DNA of 64,000 nt from Branchiostoma belcheri (Eukaryota > Chordata > Leptocardii > Amphioxiformes > Branchiostomatidae). The notes under the pieces were generated by a model, which saw only the letters and a program-made list of their open reading frames with translations, was not told where the DNA came from and made no database searches. Position numbers and translations under genes: made by a program. The stretch is from the NCBI RefSeq assembly GCF_001625305.1, contig NW_017804464.1, forward strand, positions 2,959,980-3,023,979, written 5' to 3'. Numbering within the stretch: position 1 is the stretch's first letter; each line of letters opens with the position of its first letter. Shown here piece by piece: positions 24,831 through 37,300 of the stretch.

Positions 24831-25118
24831 ATGCTTTAGAAAATCTGTTTGACTCCAGCACTCTTCCCTTATGTCTTCACTTTATAAAAATAACACACAT
24901 GTAGGAAAACATTTTTCACATTAATTTTGTGTTGCCTTACTTGAATAAATGTCTGGTATATAAGCACTCGTCTACATTTCTAGGAAGAGGCAAAGTACAA
25001 GGTCACAAGAGTGCATCTTTACCTGGTAGCTGTCCACTCATACCTGGCATCAATTGTTCTTTTGTATAGGTATAATTAGGATCAGCAGTCCTGATGTTCC
25101 TGTCCAAACCAGGCCTCA
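24351..25118 (+). repeat. Left copy of a near-identical 768-bp duplication next to a gap
   Basis: The sequence from GGAGTGAAGACTACTG to CCAGGCCTCA reappears at 25139-25905 with only a few differences (for example GACTCC/GACTCT and TAGGAAAAC/TAGCAAAAC). The copies flank a 20-N gap exactly, as expected if two haplotypes were joined in assembly. Confidence 0.9.
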
Positions 25119-25138
25119 NNNNNNNNNNNNNNNNNNNN
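25119..25138. other. Assembly gap (20 N)
   Basis: Twenty Ns exactly between the two copies of the 768-bp duplicate. Confidence 0.99.
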
Positions 25139-25905
25139 GGAGTGAAGACTACTGTCTGAACCTGACAAGACAGATTGGACCAGCCTGAAGATATGAAGAC
25201 CGGGACCGAAGAGGAATATCTGGTGAGAAAAATCCCAGTTCTGCATTTCACCTACAACTATTTGGTCTTATTTGAGACAAGTGTGTAACTTTTAATGTCT
25301 GTATAGTTAGGTGGCTGCTGACTGATACAGTAGTGGGGAATTCTTCATAAACCTCACAAGAGAAGATTGGACCAGACTAGGTGATTTGAAGACCGACGAT
25401 GACTCTTAGGTGAGAAAAATCTGAATTCTGCATTCAACCTACTATTTACTTTGTTATTTGAGACAAGTGTGTAACTTTTAATGTCTCAGTTAGGTGGCTG
25501 CTGACTGATGCAGTAGTGAAGACTACTGTCTGAACCTGACAAGAGAAGATTGGACCAGATATGGTGATTTAGAGGCACAAGAGCAAGATGACAACAACAA
25601 CATCCACAGGTGAGACAATGCTTTAGAAAATCTGTTTGACTCTAGCACTCTTCCCTTATGTCTTCACTTTATAAAAATAACACACATGTAGCAAAACATT
25701 TTCCACATTAATTTTGTGTTGCCTTACTTGAATAAATGTCTGGTATATAAGCACTCGTCTACATTTCTAGGAAGAGGCAAAGTACAAGGTCACAAGAGTG
25801 CATCTTTACCTGGTAGCTGTCCACTCATACCTGGCATCAATTGTTCTTTTGTATAGGTATAATTAGGATCAGCAGTCCTGATGTTCCTGTCCAAACCAGG
25901 CCTCA
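25139..25905 (+). repeat. Right copy of the 768-bp duplication
   Basis: See the left copy at 24351-25118. This copy continues into unique sequence (GCCAACCAGCTGAC). Confidence 0.9.
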
Positions 25906-27084
25906 GCCAACCAGCTGACTTAAAGACAGACCAAAGTGAAGAGATTGTATACAGGTGAGACAATGCTTTACAACTTTATTTTTCTATGTGAACATATCTA
26001 AGCAAAGGGTTGTATGATTGAAGGATTTTATCTAATATTTGATCTTTTATGGTCACTCAATGTTGCCTGGAATTTTTGGGGGAGCATCACACTAATTATT
26101 CATCATATCATTTAGGTGTGTCCTGATGTTCCTGTCCTGACGTCCCTGTCCTGACGTCCCTGTCCTGAGTGGGAGAAACATGTGATAATGGACAACTTCT
26201 ATCCACAGCAGACCAATGATGTCTTGGCAAACCTGTTGAATTGAAGACACAGTGAAGACTTTGTACACTCAGGTGAAACAACGCTTTACAACTTAAAACC
26301 TTTTTCTGATTTGTTACAAACCCTGAGGTATAATACACAACCAGTAATGTGTTTAAAAACACGCTTTCTACATCTATTAAAGCATTATGATTACCGGTAT
26401 CTTTGATGGTTAGTCAGTGTTATCTAAGATGTTTTTGCATCATACTACAGTACTGTAATTATCCTTTCATCCTTATAGTTATGCGTTTCTTGACGTTCCT
26501 GTCCTGACTGGGAGAAACCTGTGATGACAGTTGACTTCTGTGTAAACCAGACCAGACCAGGAGTTTGTACCTGTCCATGCAGGTGAGACAATACTTAAAA
26601 ACTTGAATTTTTCTTTCCTCTTGGATGTAGGAGTATTACAAACTGTGGCATAACATTCTGCCAGTAACAGTTACTAAACACTTCTAAAACCTAAATTTTT
26701 GTACATGTATTCAAGCAACTTTTACAACTTACATGACTCATTGCTGTCCTCACATGTACATGTAGAACTTTGACGTGTAAAATGCTGCAAGTACATTTGT
26801 AACACTTTTTTTTGTAGAGCCTAACTCTAAATCAAAATCTATTCAATGAATGGGATTGTTGAATTGCATGATGTTATCATTAGTTATGGTTATTCAGTGT
26901 TGCCTGGGGATGTTTTTCCATCACACTCACTATTCTTTCTTATTGTTAGGTGTGTCCTGAGGGTCGGCTGTCCGGTCTGGGAGAAACCAGTTGACTTGAA
27001 GATGCAGAAGGACATGAAGACACCAAAGCAGTGAGAGAAGACAGTGGGCACAGTTGTGAGTAAGGTATATTTGTTCAGCAACAC

Positions 27085-28630
27085 ACACATGCCTACATTT
27101 CTCTGATTTGTAACGGATCCTTTGCAAATTGGACGACACCCAGGCTAATACATTTCTATCCTATAATCCACTCACCCAGTCACTAAAGCTTGCACTGCTT
27201 CTAATTACACTGCAGTATGTCATACATTAAATTTCTAGACTCCTTTTCATATCTTCAAACAATTAGTCCCACAAAAGAAGTTATAATGTCTCCAGTATAA
27301 CCTCCTTGGTCTCACATTATTGTCATTTGAGATACAGCACGTCACACTTTTTGCAGTGCTTTGGACATTTACAGGTAGCATTAAGCTACATTCTAACTGT
27401 CATAAGCTTGCATGTTGTGTGATATAATATCTTGAATTAGTAAGGCCAATAGTTGTTGTCAATACAGTGACTTTTGTTTCTCTGTCTTCAAGATGCGGAC
27501 CCGGAGACTGGACTGTAGCAGGAGGAAGAACCAGACTTTTGTAGGCAGGACTGCGTGAAAGAAGATGGGGAGGAGTGAGTATGGTTTCTCTATTAACACG
27601 AGACAACACTCCACATGCGCACACTTGCACTCACATTTCTCTTTTCTCTTTCACTCACATTTCTCTTTTTTCATTTTTAAAACGTTTATAGTAGCTGGCG
27701 ACTTCAATTTCATGTTAAGCAACACTAAAAAATTCTTCATGTTGTATGGTTGAATGCCAAATTGCCCCTAAATTGTTGTTTCATGCAGACCTTTACACTT
27801 AAATTCTCCCGCCAAAAAACTTTGTATCTTAGCCGGCCGCATTAGGTCCTTAGTCATCCTCTTCGTATCGTATGAATGCCAAATTGCCCCCCAAATTGTC
27901 GCTTTGGACCTTTACACTTAAATTCTCTCGCAGAAAAACTTCATATCTTAGCCGGGCGCATTAATTCCTTAGTCATCCTCTTCGTATCGTATGAATGCCA
28001 AATTGCCCCCAAAATTATCGCTTTGGACCTTTTACACTTAAATTCTCTCGCAGAAAAACTTCATATCTTAGCCGGGCGCATTAATTCCTTAGTCATCCTC
28101 TTCGTATCGTATGAATGCCAAATTGCCCCAAAAATTGTCGCTTTGGACCTTTACACTTAAATTCTCCCACCGAAAATCTTCGTTTTACAGCTGGCTGCAT
28201 TGTTGTCGTTGCCCCGAAAACTGTACGCTTTAGCTTTCTTTACACTTAAATTCTCTTGCCAAAAACTTGTCTATCTTTTGTATTAATTCCACACTAATTC
28301 CTTGTTCAGTCCATTTTCCCGCCAAAAAAAATTACTTGGCACCCTCACCTGGTTAATTAATTGGATTAAGTTTTCCCGCCAAAAAACTTAGTATATAGAG
28401 CACTCTAACCTTGAACTTGTGCCCCCCTCCCCACTCTTCCTGCCCAGCTCCCACACCTCAGAGTATGTTAGTTACACTGTTCTCTGGACTTCTTCAAACA
28501 TGTAGTCACCACACTCTGCTACACGAACACTTTGTTGATCGAGTGCAGTTTTTCCACCATTTAGACTTTAGAATAATCTTTCGCTCTCCTGGTCGGTCAA
28601 TTGCACTGGTATACTGATGTGTCGAAGCAT
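27085..28630 (+). repeat. Left arm of a large inverted repeat
   Basis: It runs from CACACATGCCTACATTTCT to CTCTCCTGGTCGGTCAATTG and reappears inverted at 28664-29776. The arm includes the last exon-like block of the candidate noncoding transcript (27493-27574) and a local tandem array of about 118-bp units that is longer here than in the right arm. Confidence 0.9.
27760..28290 (+). repeat. Minisatellite of about 118 bp units
   Basis: Four to five copies of a unit with ATGCCAAATTGCCCC, GTCGCTTTGGACC, TTTACACTTAAATTCTC, CATATCTTAGCCG and TTAGTCATCCTCTTCGTATC. The two central copies are almost identical, suggesting recent expansion. Confidence 0.85.
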
Positions 28631-28663
28631 CAATGTCTCCGAAAAGACATCCCCCGGGGAGTA

Positions 28664-29776
28664 CACTTAGTGCATTGACCGACCAGGAGAGCGAGAGATT
28701 ATTCTAAAGTGGTGGAAAAACTGCACTCGATCAACAAAGTGTTCGTGTAGCAGAGTGTGGTGACTACATGTTTGAAGAAGTCCAGAGAACAGTGTAACTA
28801 ACATACTCTGAGGTGTGGAGGTGGGCAGGAAGAGTGGGGAGGGGGGCGACAAGTTCAAGGTTAGAGTGCTCTATATACTAAGTTTTTTAGGCGGGAAAAC
28901 TTAATCCAATTAATTAACCAGGTGAGGGTGCCAAGTAATTTTTTTTGGCGGGAAAATGAACTGAACAAGGAATTAGTGTGGAATTAATACAAAAGAATTT
29001 AAGTGAAAAAGGTCCAAAGCGACAATTTTGCGGGCAATTTGGCATTCATATGATACAAAGAGGATGACTAAGGACTTAATGCGGCCGGCTAAGATACAAA
29101 GAATTTCGGCGGGAGAATTTAAGTGTAAAGGTCTGCATGAAACAACAATTTAGGGGCAATTTGGCAAATGTGAGTGCAAGCGAAAAGAGAAATGTGAGTG
29201 CAAGAGAAAAGAGAAATGTGAGTGCAAGTGTGCGCATGTGGAGTGTTGTCTCGTGTTAATAGAGAAACCATACTCACTCCTCCCCATCTTCTTTCACGCA
29301 GTCCTGCCTACAAAAGTCTGGTTCTTCCTCCTGCTGCAGTCCAGTCTCCGGGTCCGCATCTTGAAGACAGAGAAACAAAAGTCACTGTATTGACAACAAC
29401 TATTGGCCTTACTAATTCAAGATATTATATCACACAACATGCAAGCTTATGACAGTTAGAATGTAGCTTAATGCTACCCGTAAATGTCCAAAGCACTGCA
29501 AAAAGTGTGACGTGCTGTATCTCAAATGACAATGTACAATGTGAAACCAAGGAGGTTATACTGGAGACATTATAACTTCTTTTGTGGGACTAATTGTTTG
29601 AAGATATAAAAAGGAGTCTAGAAATTTAATGTATGACATACTGCAGTGTAATCAGAAGCAGTGCAAGCTTTAGTGACTAGATGAGTGGATTATAGGATAG
29701 AAATGTATTAGCCTGGGTGTCGTCCAATTTGCAAAGGATCCGTTACAAATCACAGAAATGTAGGCATGTGTGTATT
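28664..29776 (-). repeat. Right arm of the large inverted repeat
   Basis: Reverse complement of 27085-28630, shorter by about 430 bp because it has fewer 118-bp units and lacks part of the segment around 27670-27760. Point differences are sparse (for example CTGTAGCAGG in one arm, CTGCAGCAGG in the other). The spacer between arms is only about 30 bp. Confidence 0.9.
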
Positions 29777-29789
29777 AATTAACCAGGTG

Positions 29790-30240
29790 AGGGTGCCAAT
29801 TAATTTTTTTAGCGGGAGAATTTAAGTGTGAAGAAAGGTCCAAAGTGACAATTTTGGGGGCAATTTGGCATCCATACGATACGAAGAGGATGACTATTAA
29901 AAGGACTTAATGCAGCCAGCTAAGATACGAAGTTTTTCTGTGGGAAAATTTAAATGTAAAGGTCCAAAGCAACAATTTTGGGGCAATTTGGCATTCATAC
30001 AACATGAAGAGGATAAGAACGTGGAATTCATGCAGCTGGCTTAAATGCGAAGTTTTTCGGTGGAAGAATTTAAGTGTAAAGGTCTGAAGCAACAATTTAG
30101 GGGTAATTTGGCATTCAACCATACATTAAAACAATATGAAGAATTTTTCTCTGTTGCTTAACATGAAATTAAAGTTGCCGGCTACAATAAACGTTAGATG
30201 GCTCCTCACGAAAAAAGAGAAATGTGACTGCAGGTGTGTG
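29790..30240 (-). repeat. Extra inverted copy of the array and adjoining segment
   Basis: Contains about three units of the 118-bp repeat in inverted orientation, followed by a diverged copy of the segment around 27610-27760 that the right arm lacks. It is more diverged than the two main arms, so it is probably an older duplication. Confidence 0.7.
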
Positions 30241-32097
30241 CATGTCTACTACACAGAGTCGAGTCGAGGCATGTGTAAGTCTGAACCCTGGGACAGACGT
30301 TCCTCCTCCAGGCTAAGCTAAGCCAAGCGACAAGACGTGTAAGGATAGAACATACGGAAAGAGAGGACTTGTGTTTTGTAATGCAGTAATTTAAACTCTC
30401 GATCAAACTCTGATGTCACTGTTAACGTACTGGCAACAATTCAAACCTCCTGCACCAAAGCCCAGACCTACTCTCAAGCTCATCAAATAAAGTCTGTCAG
30501 CGCAAAACATCACTGTCAAACTCTACTACATTAACATGAGATGAGCCCTGAATTTTCCAACAGGAGGTTAGTATTGCTACAAGTCCATTAACAGTGATAT
30601 CAAAGTCTGGGGTCTACATGTCTTAAAAGAAATCAGCAAAACAAAACTACAATCATGTTCTGTATTTCCTCAGATTATTCCCTCAAAAGTTCTTTTGATT
30701 TATTTACATCTACATTATAACAATTATTTCTTTTACAACTACCCTTAAATGCTACCTGTGTCACACTGAAACTGTTCACAGTACTTTTTAAATTATAATA
30801 TGTGGTTGCAATGATTGAATTCAAAACTTGACTGTGTCCACAGTACCTTTTAGCTACACAACCTAAACTTCCATGAAATGCTGGCTAGTAATCCTAATTG
30901 TGTGTCAACCTCTCACTGTATACGACTGTTTAGAAGTGTTAACAGACATCTCTCACTGTGCTTATATTTACATCTTATTTAATGTACTGTTTAGTTATAC
31001 TGTCGACTGTTTTATAGAAACTAAATTACAATGCTACGGACTTCCAAAAATTGCCTTCACTTACACATTTTGTTAGCCAGTGTACACACTATGAGACAGA
31101 CAGAAACAGATTATTTCAGACAGTTACCACAATTTCTCCATCCTTTCATCATTTAGAAGATTATCAAAAGACTACGTTTCTACTAAGATCACAAACCCCT
31201 GGATTATGCAGAATGTGGGACTATTCATTATCCACTGCCTTCAAGGAAGAAGTCAAACCTCATAATAGCAAGCGTAGTAGTATAAGCTTTTCCAGACAGT
31301 TGTCTGTCTCCTATCATTGTATTGTATTGTATTGTACTGTATAGTATCTTTGACTGTAAAGCAATTAGCCTTCAGGCATAATTTTGCAAATAAAGAAATG
31401 ATCATAAACCTGCATTTCTCCTGCGTTCTCTTAGAGTCACTAACAAAAGGTAGTGGATGCTATATGAAATGTCTGACCGTTTCCAAAATCATATCCAGTT
31501 GCTTGAGTAACTGTTTTTGGCGTATCTTATTACCTGCATGTCTAACCTTCACCAACATATAAGTTAGAACCCTCACGAAAAGAAAACTTTAACTTTAAGA
31601 TTGTTTTGTTCCGCTGATTCCATAACTCAATTCCTCCCTTTCAAACATCACACACAGCTTTACAGTACTGTAGTACATTTCACACTACAGAAAGAAAGCA
31701 CAACATTGCCTTTTCCCTCTTCTGTAAGGAAATAGGACATATTTCCAACAATCATTATGTGACCAAAGTATTTAATTTCAGGGAAAACAATTTGATCACA
31801 AATGCTTTTGAAAACGTATCCCATTGCTATCCAGAATGAAACAACAGACAGTATTTTTAGTGCTTTCCTTAGTAGGAAAATGTACTAGAACTGTGTTCTA
31901 CACCATGAAGGCAACTATAAAAATATTAGTCACTGTGTGTGAACCTTAAACTAGATATTAGTAAAGAAATGTGAACTCTTTCAATCAAAAATGACAATGA
32001 ATAGTAGAGAGGACCAGTTTGGATAATCATGTGTTTGAAACTAAAATTCAGAGGATCGCAGAGATACCCTATTCCAACATATTTCATTGTCATTTTT

Positions 32098-32396
32098 AGG
32101 GGTCTGCATGGGAGGTCCCGATCACGCTTCGCACTAAAAGCAGTGGCCACGATTTATAATTCTTCATTCATGCCGAATGGAATTGCTTAACACATAGATT
32201 TACTTCGAATTATGCAAAATTCAAATGGCAAGGCACAAAAGTATGCAAAGCAGCGACCTGGCATTACGCTTTATTCATGCAGGCCTAACGCTTTACCCAT
32301 AATGTTACGTTCAACATCAAGACAGTCATAGCAACCTGACTTCACATTATGCAAATCTAATACAAGTGCTTACGCATTGCGGCACGCAGACCCCTT
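32098..32396. mobile_element. MITE with AGGGGTCTGCATG ends
   Basis: Left TAGGGGTCTGCATGGGAGG; right end GCACGCAGACCCCTTT is its inverted match. Related to the element at 10996. Confidence 0.55.
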
Positions 32397-34099
32397 TTTG
32401 AAAGAGTTCTAAAAATAAAAGCTAACTCACGGTCAAGGTCCGATGTTCTCTTGTCTCGTAGATACATGTATGTGGCAGGTCCCTCAGGAACACACAGGCA
32501 AATCCTCCGGGACAGGTACATGTACAGGTACACAGGATAGCTGACAGATCCTCCAGGAATAATTGTACAGGAACACAGACAGGTCCCACAGCACACAGGA
32601 ACATGGTCAGGTACAGTCTCAGCTTCCCATAAGCTAGTGGGGTAAAAGAAATAAACATTCAGAGAAATCTCATGCCAAATTTACATACACACCAAGTATA
32701 CACCAATGTTACAATTCACATAATATGCATGACAATATCATAATTGTGACGCAAAAGAATAGCATAGCCAAAAGTGAACATAGAGTATTCTGACCAATCA
32801 AAAATTACACAAAAATGCATCTCACACAAGATATCACATACGGTATCACAATCCATTTCTTCCCAAACCTGCTTTGGTTGGGGGAAGAGCACCAAACAAT
32901 GTTCAACAAACATTGAACATACATGTAGTATATCATTTTTTTTAACCAAACAACAATCACATGATATTTTTTTTAAGATATCACAATCCATTTGTTCTAT
33001 TATACAGTGAGGCAAAAGAATCTCGCACAACCAACAGTGAACATACTAGTACTGACCAAACAACAATCACATGAAAATACAGAATTAATGTTACATATAA
33101 AATATCACAATCCAAATAACACCATATGCATAATGTACAAAAACAACAGAGGCAACGACAAATGGAAATGCAATTTCAAATATGAATTGAACTGAAAAAC
33201 AGCTCACATGCACAGAAATACAGTAATTGGGCAATAGTGAAAATAGCATTTATAATCATAATTACAAGGTTATGATCCACGAAGTTAAGTAAGACATTAT
33301 TTACACCAACTCGAAGTTATTACACAGCAGCTCATAATCATATGATGACTTTGTCCACTGGCACATCCATCTGAAAACATTTTTTCATCAAATATGTGGT
33401 CAAACACTGAATTGCTTGAACTGGGGACAAGCAAAAGATATACGTATCATAAAGTCATGTTACCACAAACATGAAACCTGAGTACTGTGCATGTTTCTAA
33501 AATCACACAGAACATGAGCTTCGTATGATTTCTAAATACAGCAATAAATGATATGGAGAAAAACACGTCGTGTCAAATATGTATTCATGTATCAATATCA
33601 AATAAACCATCATCATCACATGCAAACATGTGTCAATGAAACTGTCATGAATAGTTATTATTAACTAATAATAAGATTTCAACTTAGGAAGCAGTTGAAG
33701 TTTCCTGACTCCAATGACTTTAAGTGAATAAGAATTAAGATTTGATCCGTGATCAATAAGTCATGAAAGGACTTGAAGATGCCCCTTCATGAGTATACAG
33801 ACCTGCTAGTGGGATTAAAACCCGGGAACACAATGCCACCAACATTTGTTGTTCCAAACGGTTGCGTTTCCAAAAAAACAATGTACCTACCACAACGTTA
33901 CTTCTGAAAACAATTCCCTTGGTTTGGAGCTCTTCGATGTATTTCAATTCCAAATCTGAAACAACATGCATAGGAGCTTCAGTATTAAAGAGCAACAAGG
34001 CATACAAATGATCATATTCAAGTATTGTTAGAGTCATCAATTTTTCTAATTAGTACACGTCGACGTCCGGCGCGCGTGACAAATATCAAAATTCCAATA

Positions 34100-34342
34100 T
34101 TAGATTTTAACAAAGTCAAATACTTTAGGCCAATGTATAAGACTGCAAGCAAGAAGCCCTCCAACTGTCACCGCAGCTACAAAGTCAAGCTCGAGAGTGT
34201 TTGGGACTTTATACCGCTCAACAACTGGTGCGTAGAAAAGTCCTGAACTGTTCCAGGCCAAAACACCGCTTCTCGGACAGTCTCTAATCTTATGACGGAT
34301 TCTTGGTGTCTTTTCTACAGACAAATTTACCTTCCTGAGCAC
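34100..34342 (-). pseudogene. Possible decayed LTR-retrotransposon integrase fragment
   Basis: On the minus strand one frame contains VREAVFWPG, which resembles the stretch just after the zinc-binding part of Gypsy-type integrases. A second frame immediately upstream contains LSVEKT, also expected there. The two lie in different frames, so the fragment is broken by at least one frameshift. Similarity is short and judged by eye. Confidence 0.3.
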
Positions 34343-37300
34343 TATGTGACGTATATCATAACCCTGGATACGGTCTTTGATACATAAAACAACTCTGTTA
34401 CTGCCCCCCTCCCCACTCCAAAATATTAACGTTACCGGTCGTCTGTCTCCCCTCCTTCCAAATCTATCACCTTATCCTTGTCATCCTCTACACAAACTGT
34501 ACCATCGTGTCCCCTCTGTCTGCTATCGGCCTCGGAACACCTTTGCTTTACATGGAAACGCATAGAATTTGACCAAAACACAAATGACAACAACAAACCA
34601 CGTTTCAAGCAAAACTGTTCAGGTCAGGGGTCACATAAAAGCGCCCCTCAGCGGATTATTTACAAAGTGCACCTCTTAAGATTGGGGTAGTTCTTCTATT
34701 TTAGGATTATCAATTTCACCCTCATTGAATAGTAATTGATTGACTCGTGTTCAAAGAACTGGTGGCTACGGTGCAAAAAAGAAAATTAATAAACATTTGA
34801 AGAAATGAAAGTGCTTTTTTTATCGACCACGCAAATGCGCCCCCATCGGTTACTTAACTTAGTGCAGCGTTAACTCGTGGGGGACAGTTGCCGAAACTTA
34901 TTATCGAAATTCTGTCTTTTTGCTTCGTTTTACTTAAAGGAGATTTATCCATAAAAGTCCGGAGAGTATCAACGACAATTTGAAGTACAACTTACCACTA
35001 AAACGGGCGTGGCGCGTCTTCCTGAGCGGAATTTTTACCCGCTCGTTCTTCCCTTCCATGCACACTCGCCATGTTGGAAAGGTGTGTTTCACGCACATGT
35101 GTCATGCCACCTGTAAATCATGAGCAAAATTTGCATTCGATAATCAAGTTAACATAAGATTTACGCAGGCCTAAAAGATGCATGATTTAATTTTGAATTT
35201 CATCTTGTATTTGTGATTTGAATTTGTGACTAATAAAGGACGCTTCTAGCGAAGCAAGTCTTAGATTTTCAAAAGTTATGCAATAACTGTAAAATGGCCA
35301 TTTGACAGGTCTTAGCTGAGCTCGATTATTCGATTAAAAAGCGGACCAATCAAATCAACGGATTTCTTCTGATAGCGAGGCTCAAAAATATGCATACATT
35401 AAGTCCAGGTGCCGCATTACGTCATGCGAGGTAGTTACGTAATCCTTCAGGCGAACTGAGTAGATATGCTGGTTTAAATATAGGCAGGAATGGGTGTAAA
35501 CATTGGCGTTTAATGTAAAAATAGCGCAAACCATTACAAGACTAGTTGTTGCAATATCTTCTATATGATGTATTCTTCACATCTAGGTTGTTTCTGGGCG
35601 CTTAGAACTGATATTAAGAACGAAATCAAGATATTAAGAACGAAATCAAGGAAATATGTTAAGTAAAGAAAAATGAAAGAAACATCAATAAAACGCATAA
35701 ACGCATAAACTTTTCGTTCCAGTTTTTCCACCAAACTCTTTCTAGAAGTGTAATAATTCATACCTGAGGTGTCCAGAAGAATCTTTCCATCCCTGGCGAA
35801 CGTGCACCCTTCTTTACAAAGTTTACTCCCTCACGTTTTAGTTAATTGGATGCTGTAATGCATCCACGGGCGCCATAATACTAATTCATCACACGTGTCA
35901 ATGAGGGCCTCTAGCAGTTCACGCAATTATTGCAGGTACTTGAGGAGATTTTTACATGCAATAATTTCACTGGCTGCTAGAAGTCGCTTTTGATACATGG
36001 CGCAGAGGGTCATTAACCGATGTATCCTTGATGCTGATTGGTTCTCATCATGTCTTTGTGTTTGAGTCGTCGAGCCTGATTGGATAATAAAGAGAAACAA
36101 TTATGACAGATAACCCACAGAGTCACGTAAGAACTGACTCTACAGAGGAAAGGAGTCGATTTATGAGGTTAAGGGAGGTAAAAATGCTCGGCAACCGCGT
36201 AATATTCTTACGAACAGGGGAGGGGGGCATGTGTAGGGATAGCTTTCAGCACCAAGGACAGGGATAGCTTCAGTTTGAACCTGGCCTTTTCTTCATGACA
36301 ACAAACTGAATATTAACACACCGACTGCAATATACGAAGAAAATCAATTTTGTGAATTTTTCGGTGCGAATCTCAATATCATATGAATGGAAACAGAGCT
36401 GTTACGATTTCACCTTCCACCATGCATCTGCTTGGTTACCATTCATATGGTAATGTGATCGACACGGAAAATTCACTTCCGCAAAGGTTGTGACCACTTC
36501 TGCAAGCTATCAGCTGATCGCAAAACCACGTTTTGACGTATAACTTGAGAATGAAGAACATTTGGACAAAGGCAATAAGTAGAAATAGAAAGGAGACCAC
36601 AAGGAGTGTACTCTAAAAACAGGGAGGCCGAAAAATGCCAAAATTTTCATTTTTCTAAAATTGAAAAAGCGGAAATTCATCCCCTATCACACCCCCGTTT
36701 TGGAGCCCCCGCTCCGGAAAGGTCCGTATCTCGCTAACGAAGCCTCGCTCATTCCCAGATTTGGCCATTTCGTGACTTGGGAAACGCGATGGGCTCTTAT
36801 GGGGGTTTTACTCCAGGTCTTTCCAGCTCTTGTTCTTGACATTGAGGCTTCTCCTGACTAATTGAATATCACAGATATATCAGGGAATAATTGTTTTAGT
36901 CAGGCATATGCTCATTTTGAGACGGGAATTCCTACAACGGCTAGTACGAGCGTCTGAATATGGAGCTTTTTTGGCAATATTTCTGCCATTTCTTTTCTTT
37001 GTTGTCTCAACAAAGGGCAACAGAAATATTTTTATTTCATTTATTTCAACATTTTATAACATTCTAAGTAAATATTATACAAGTATTTACGTATATCAGG
37101 GCAAAAGCAAATCTAGAAAGCAATTCCTAACAATTTGAAGGTGTGATAGTTGAACGTTCAACGTTAGTAGTGTTCCTTAATTAAAATGGTGAATTGTCAA
37201 GTCTTCTTTTCTAAAGAAATTAAAATGCTTTGATGTGTCTATACCCATTTTAAGTCTCAGGCCAGTACAATGTACACTGGTTCTGAAGAAGATTACAAAG

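Larger units (their letters stand above)
23780..27574 (+). ncRNA. Candidate multi-exon noncoding transcript made of tandem exon cassettes
   Basis: A chain of blocks of roughly 90-160 nt, each preceded by an AG acceptor and followed by a donor, nearly always GTGAG: about 23780-23871, 23961-24058, 24147-24244, 24332-24434, 24524-24622, 24707-24822, then blocks ending 25954, and 26116-26272, 26479-26582, 26950-27059, 27493-27574. The first six are tandem copies (GTGGCTGCTGAC...CTGAACCTGACAAGA...GAATATCAG|GTGAGA). In the unit I checked, all three frames hit stops, so a coding role is unlikely. Later blocks share a TTCCTGTCC phrase. The order of donors and acceptors on one strand suggests a spliced lncRNA with duplicated exons. 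No transcript evidence is available here. Confidence 0.35.

Noticed and set aside
27770-28290. CRISPR-like repeat array
   Set aside because: Units are 118 bp with no short-repeat/spacer pattern, and this is animal DNA; it is a minisatellite.
28411-28858. Two similar small proteins facing each other
   Set aside because: They are the same frame seen in both arms of the inverted repeat, with no other sign of coding.
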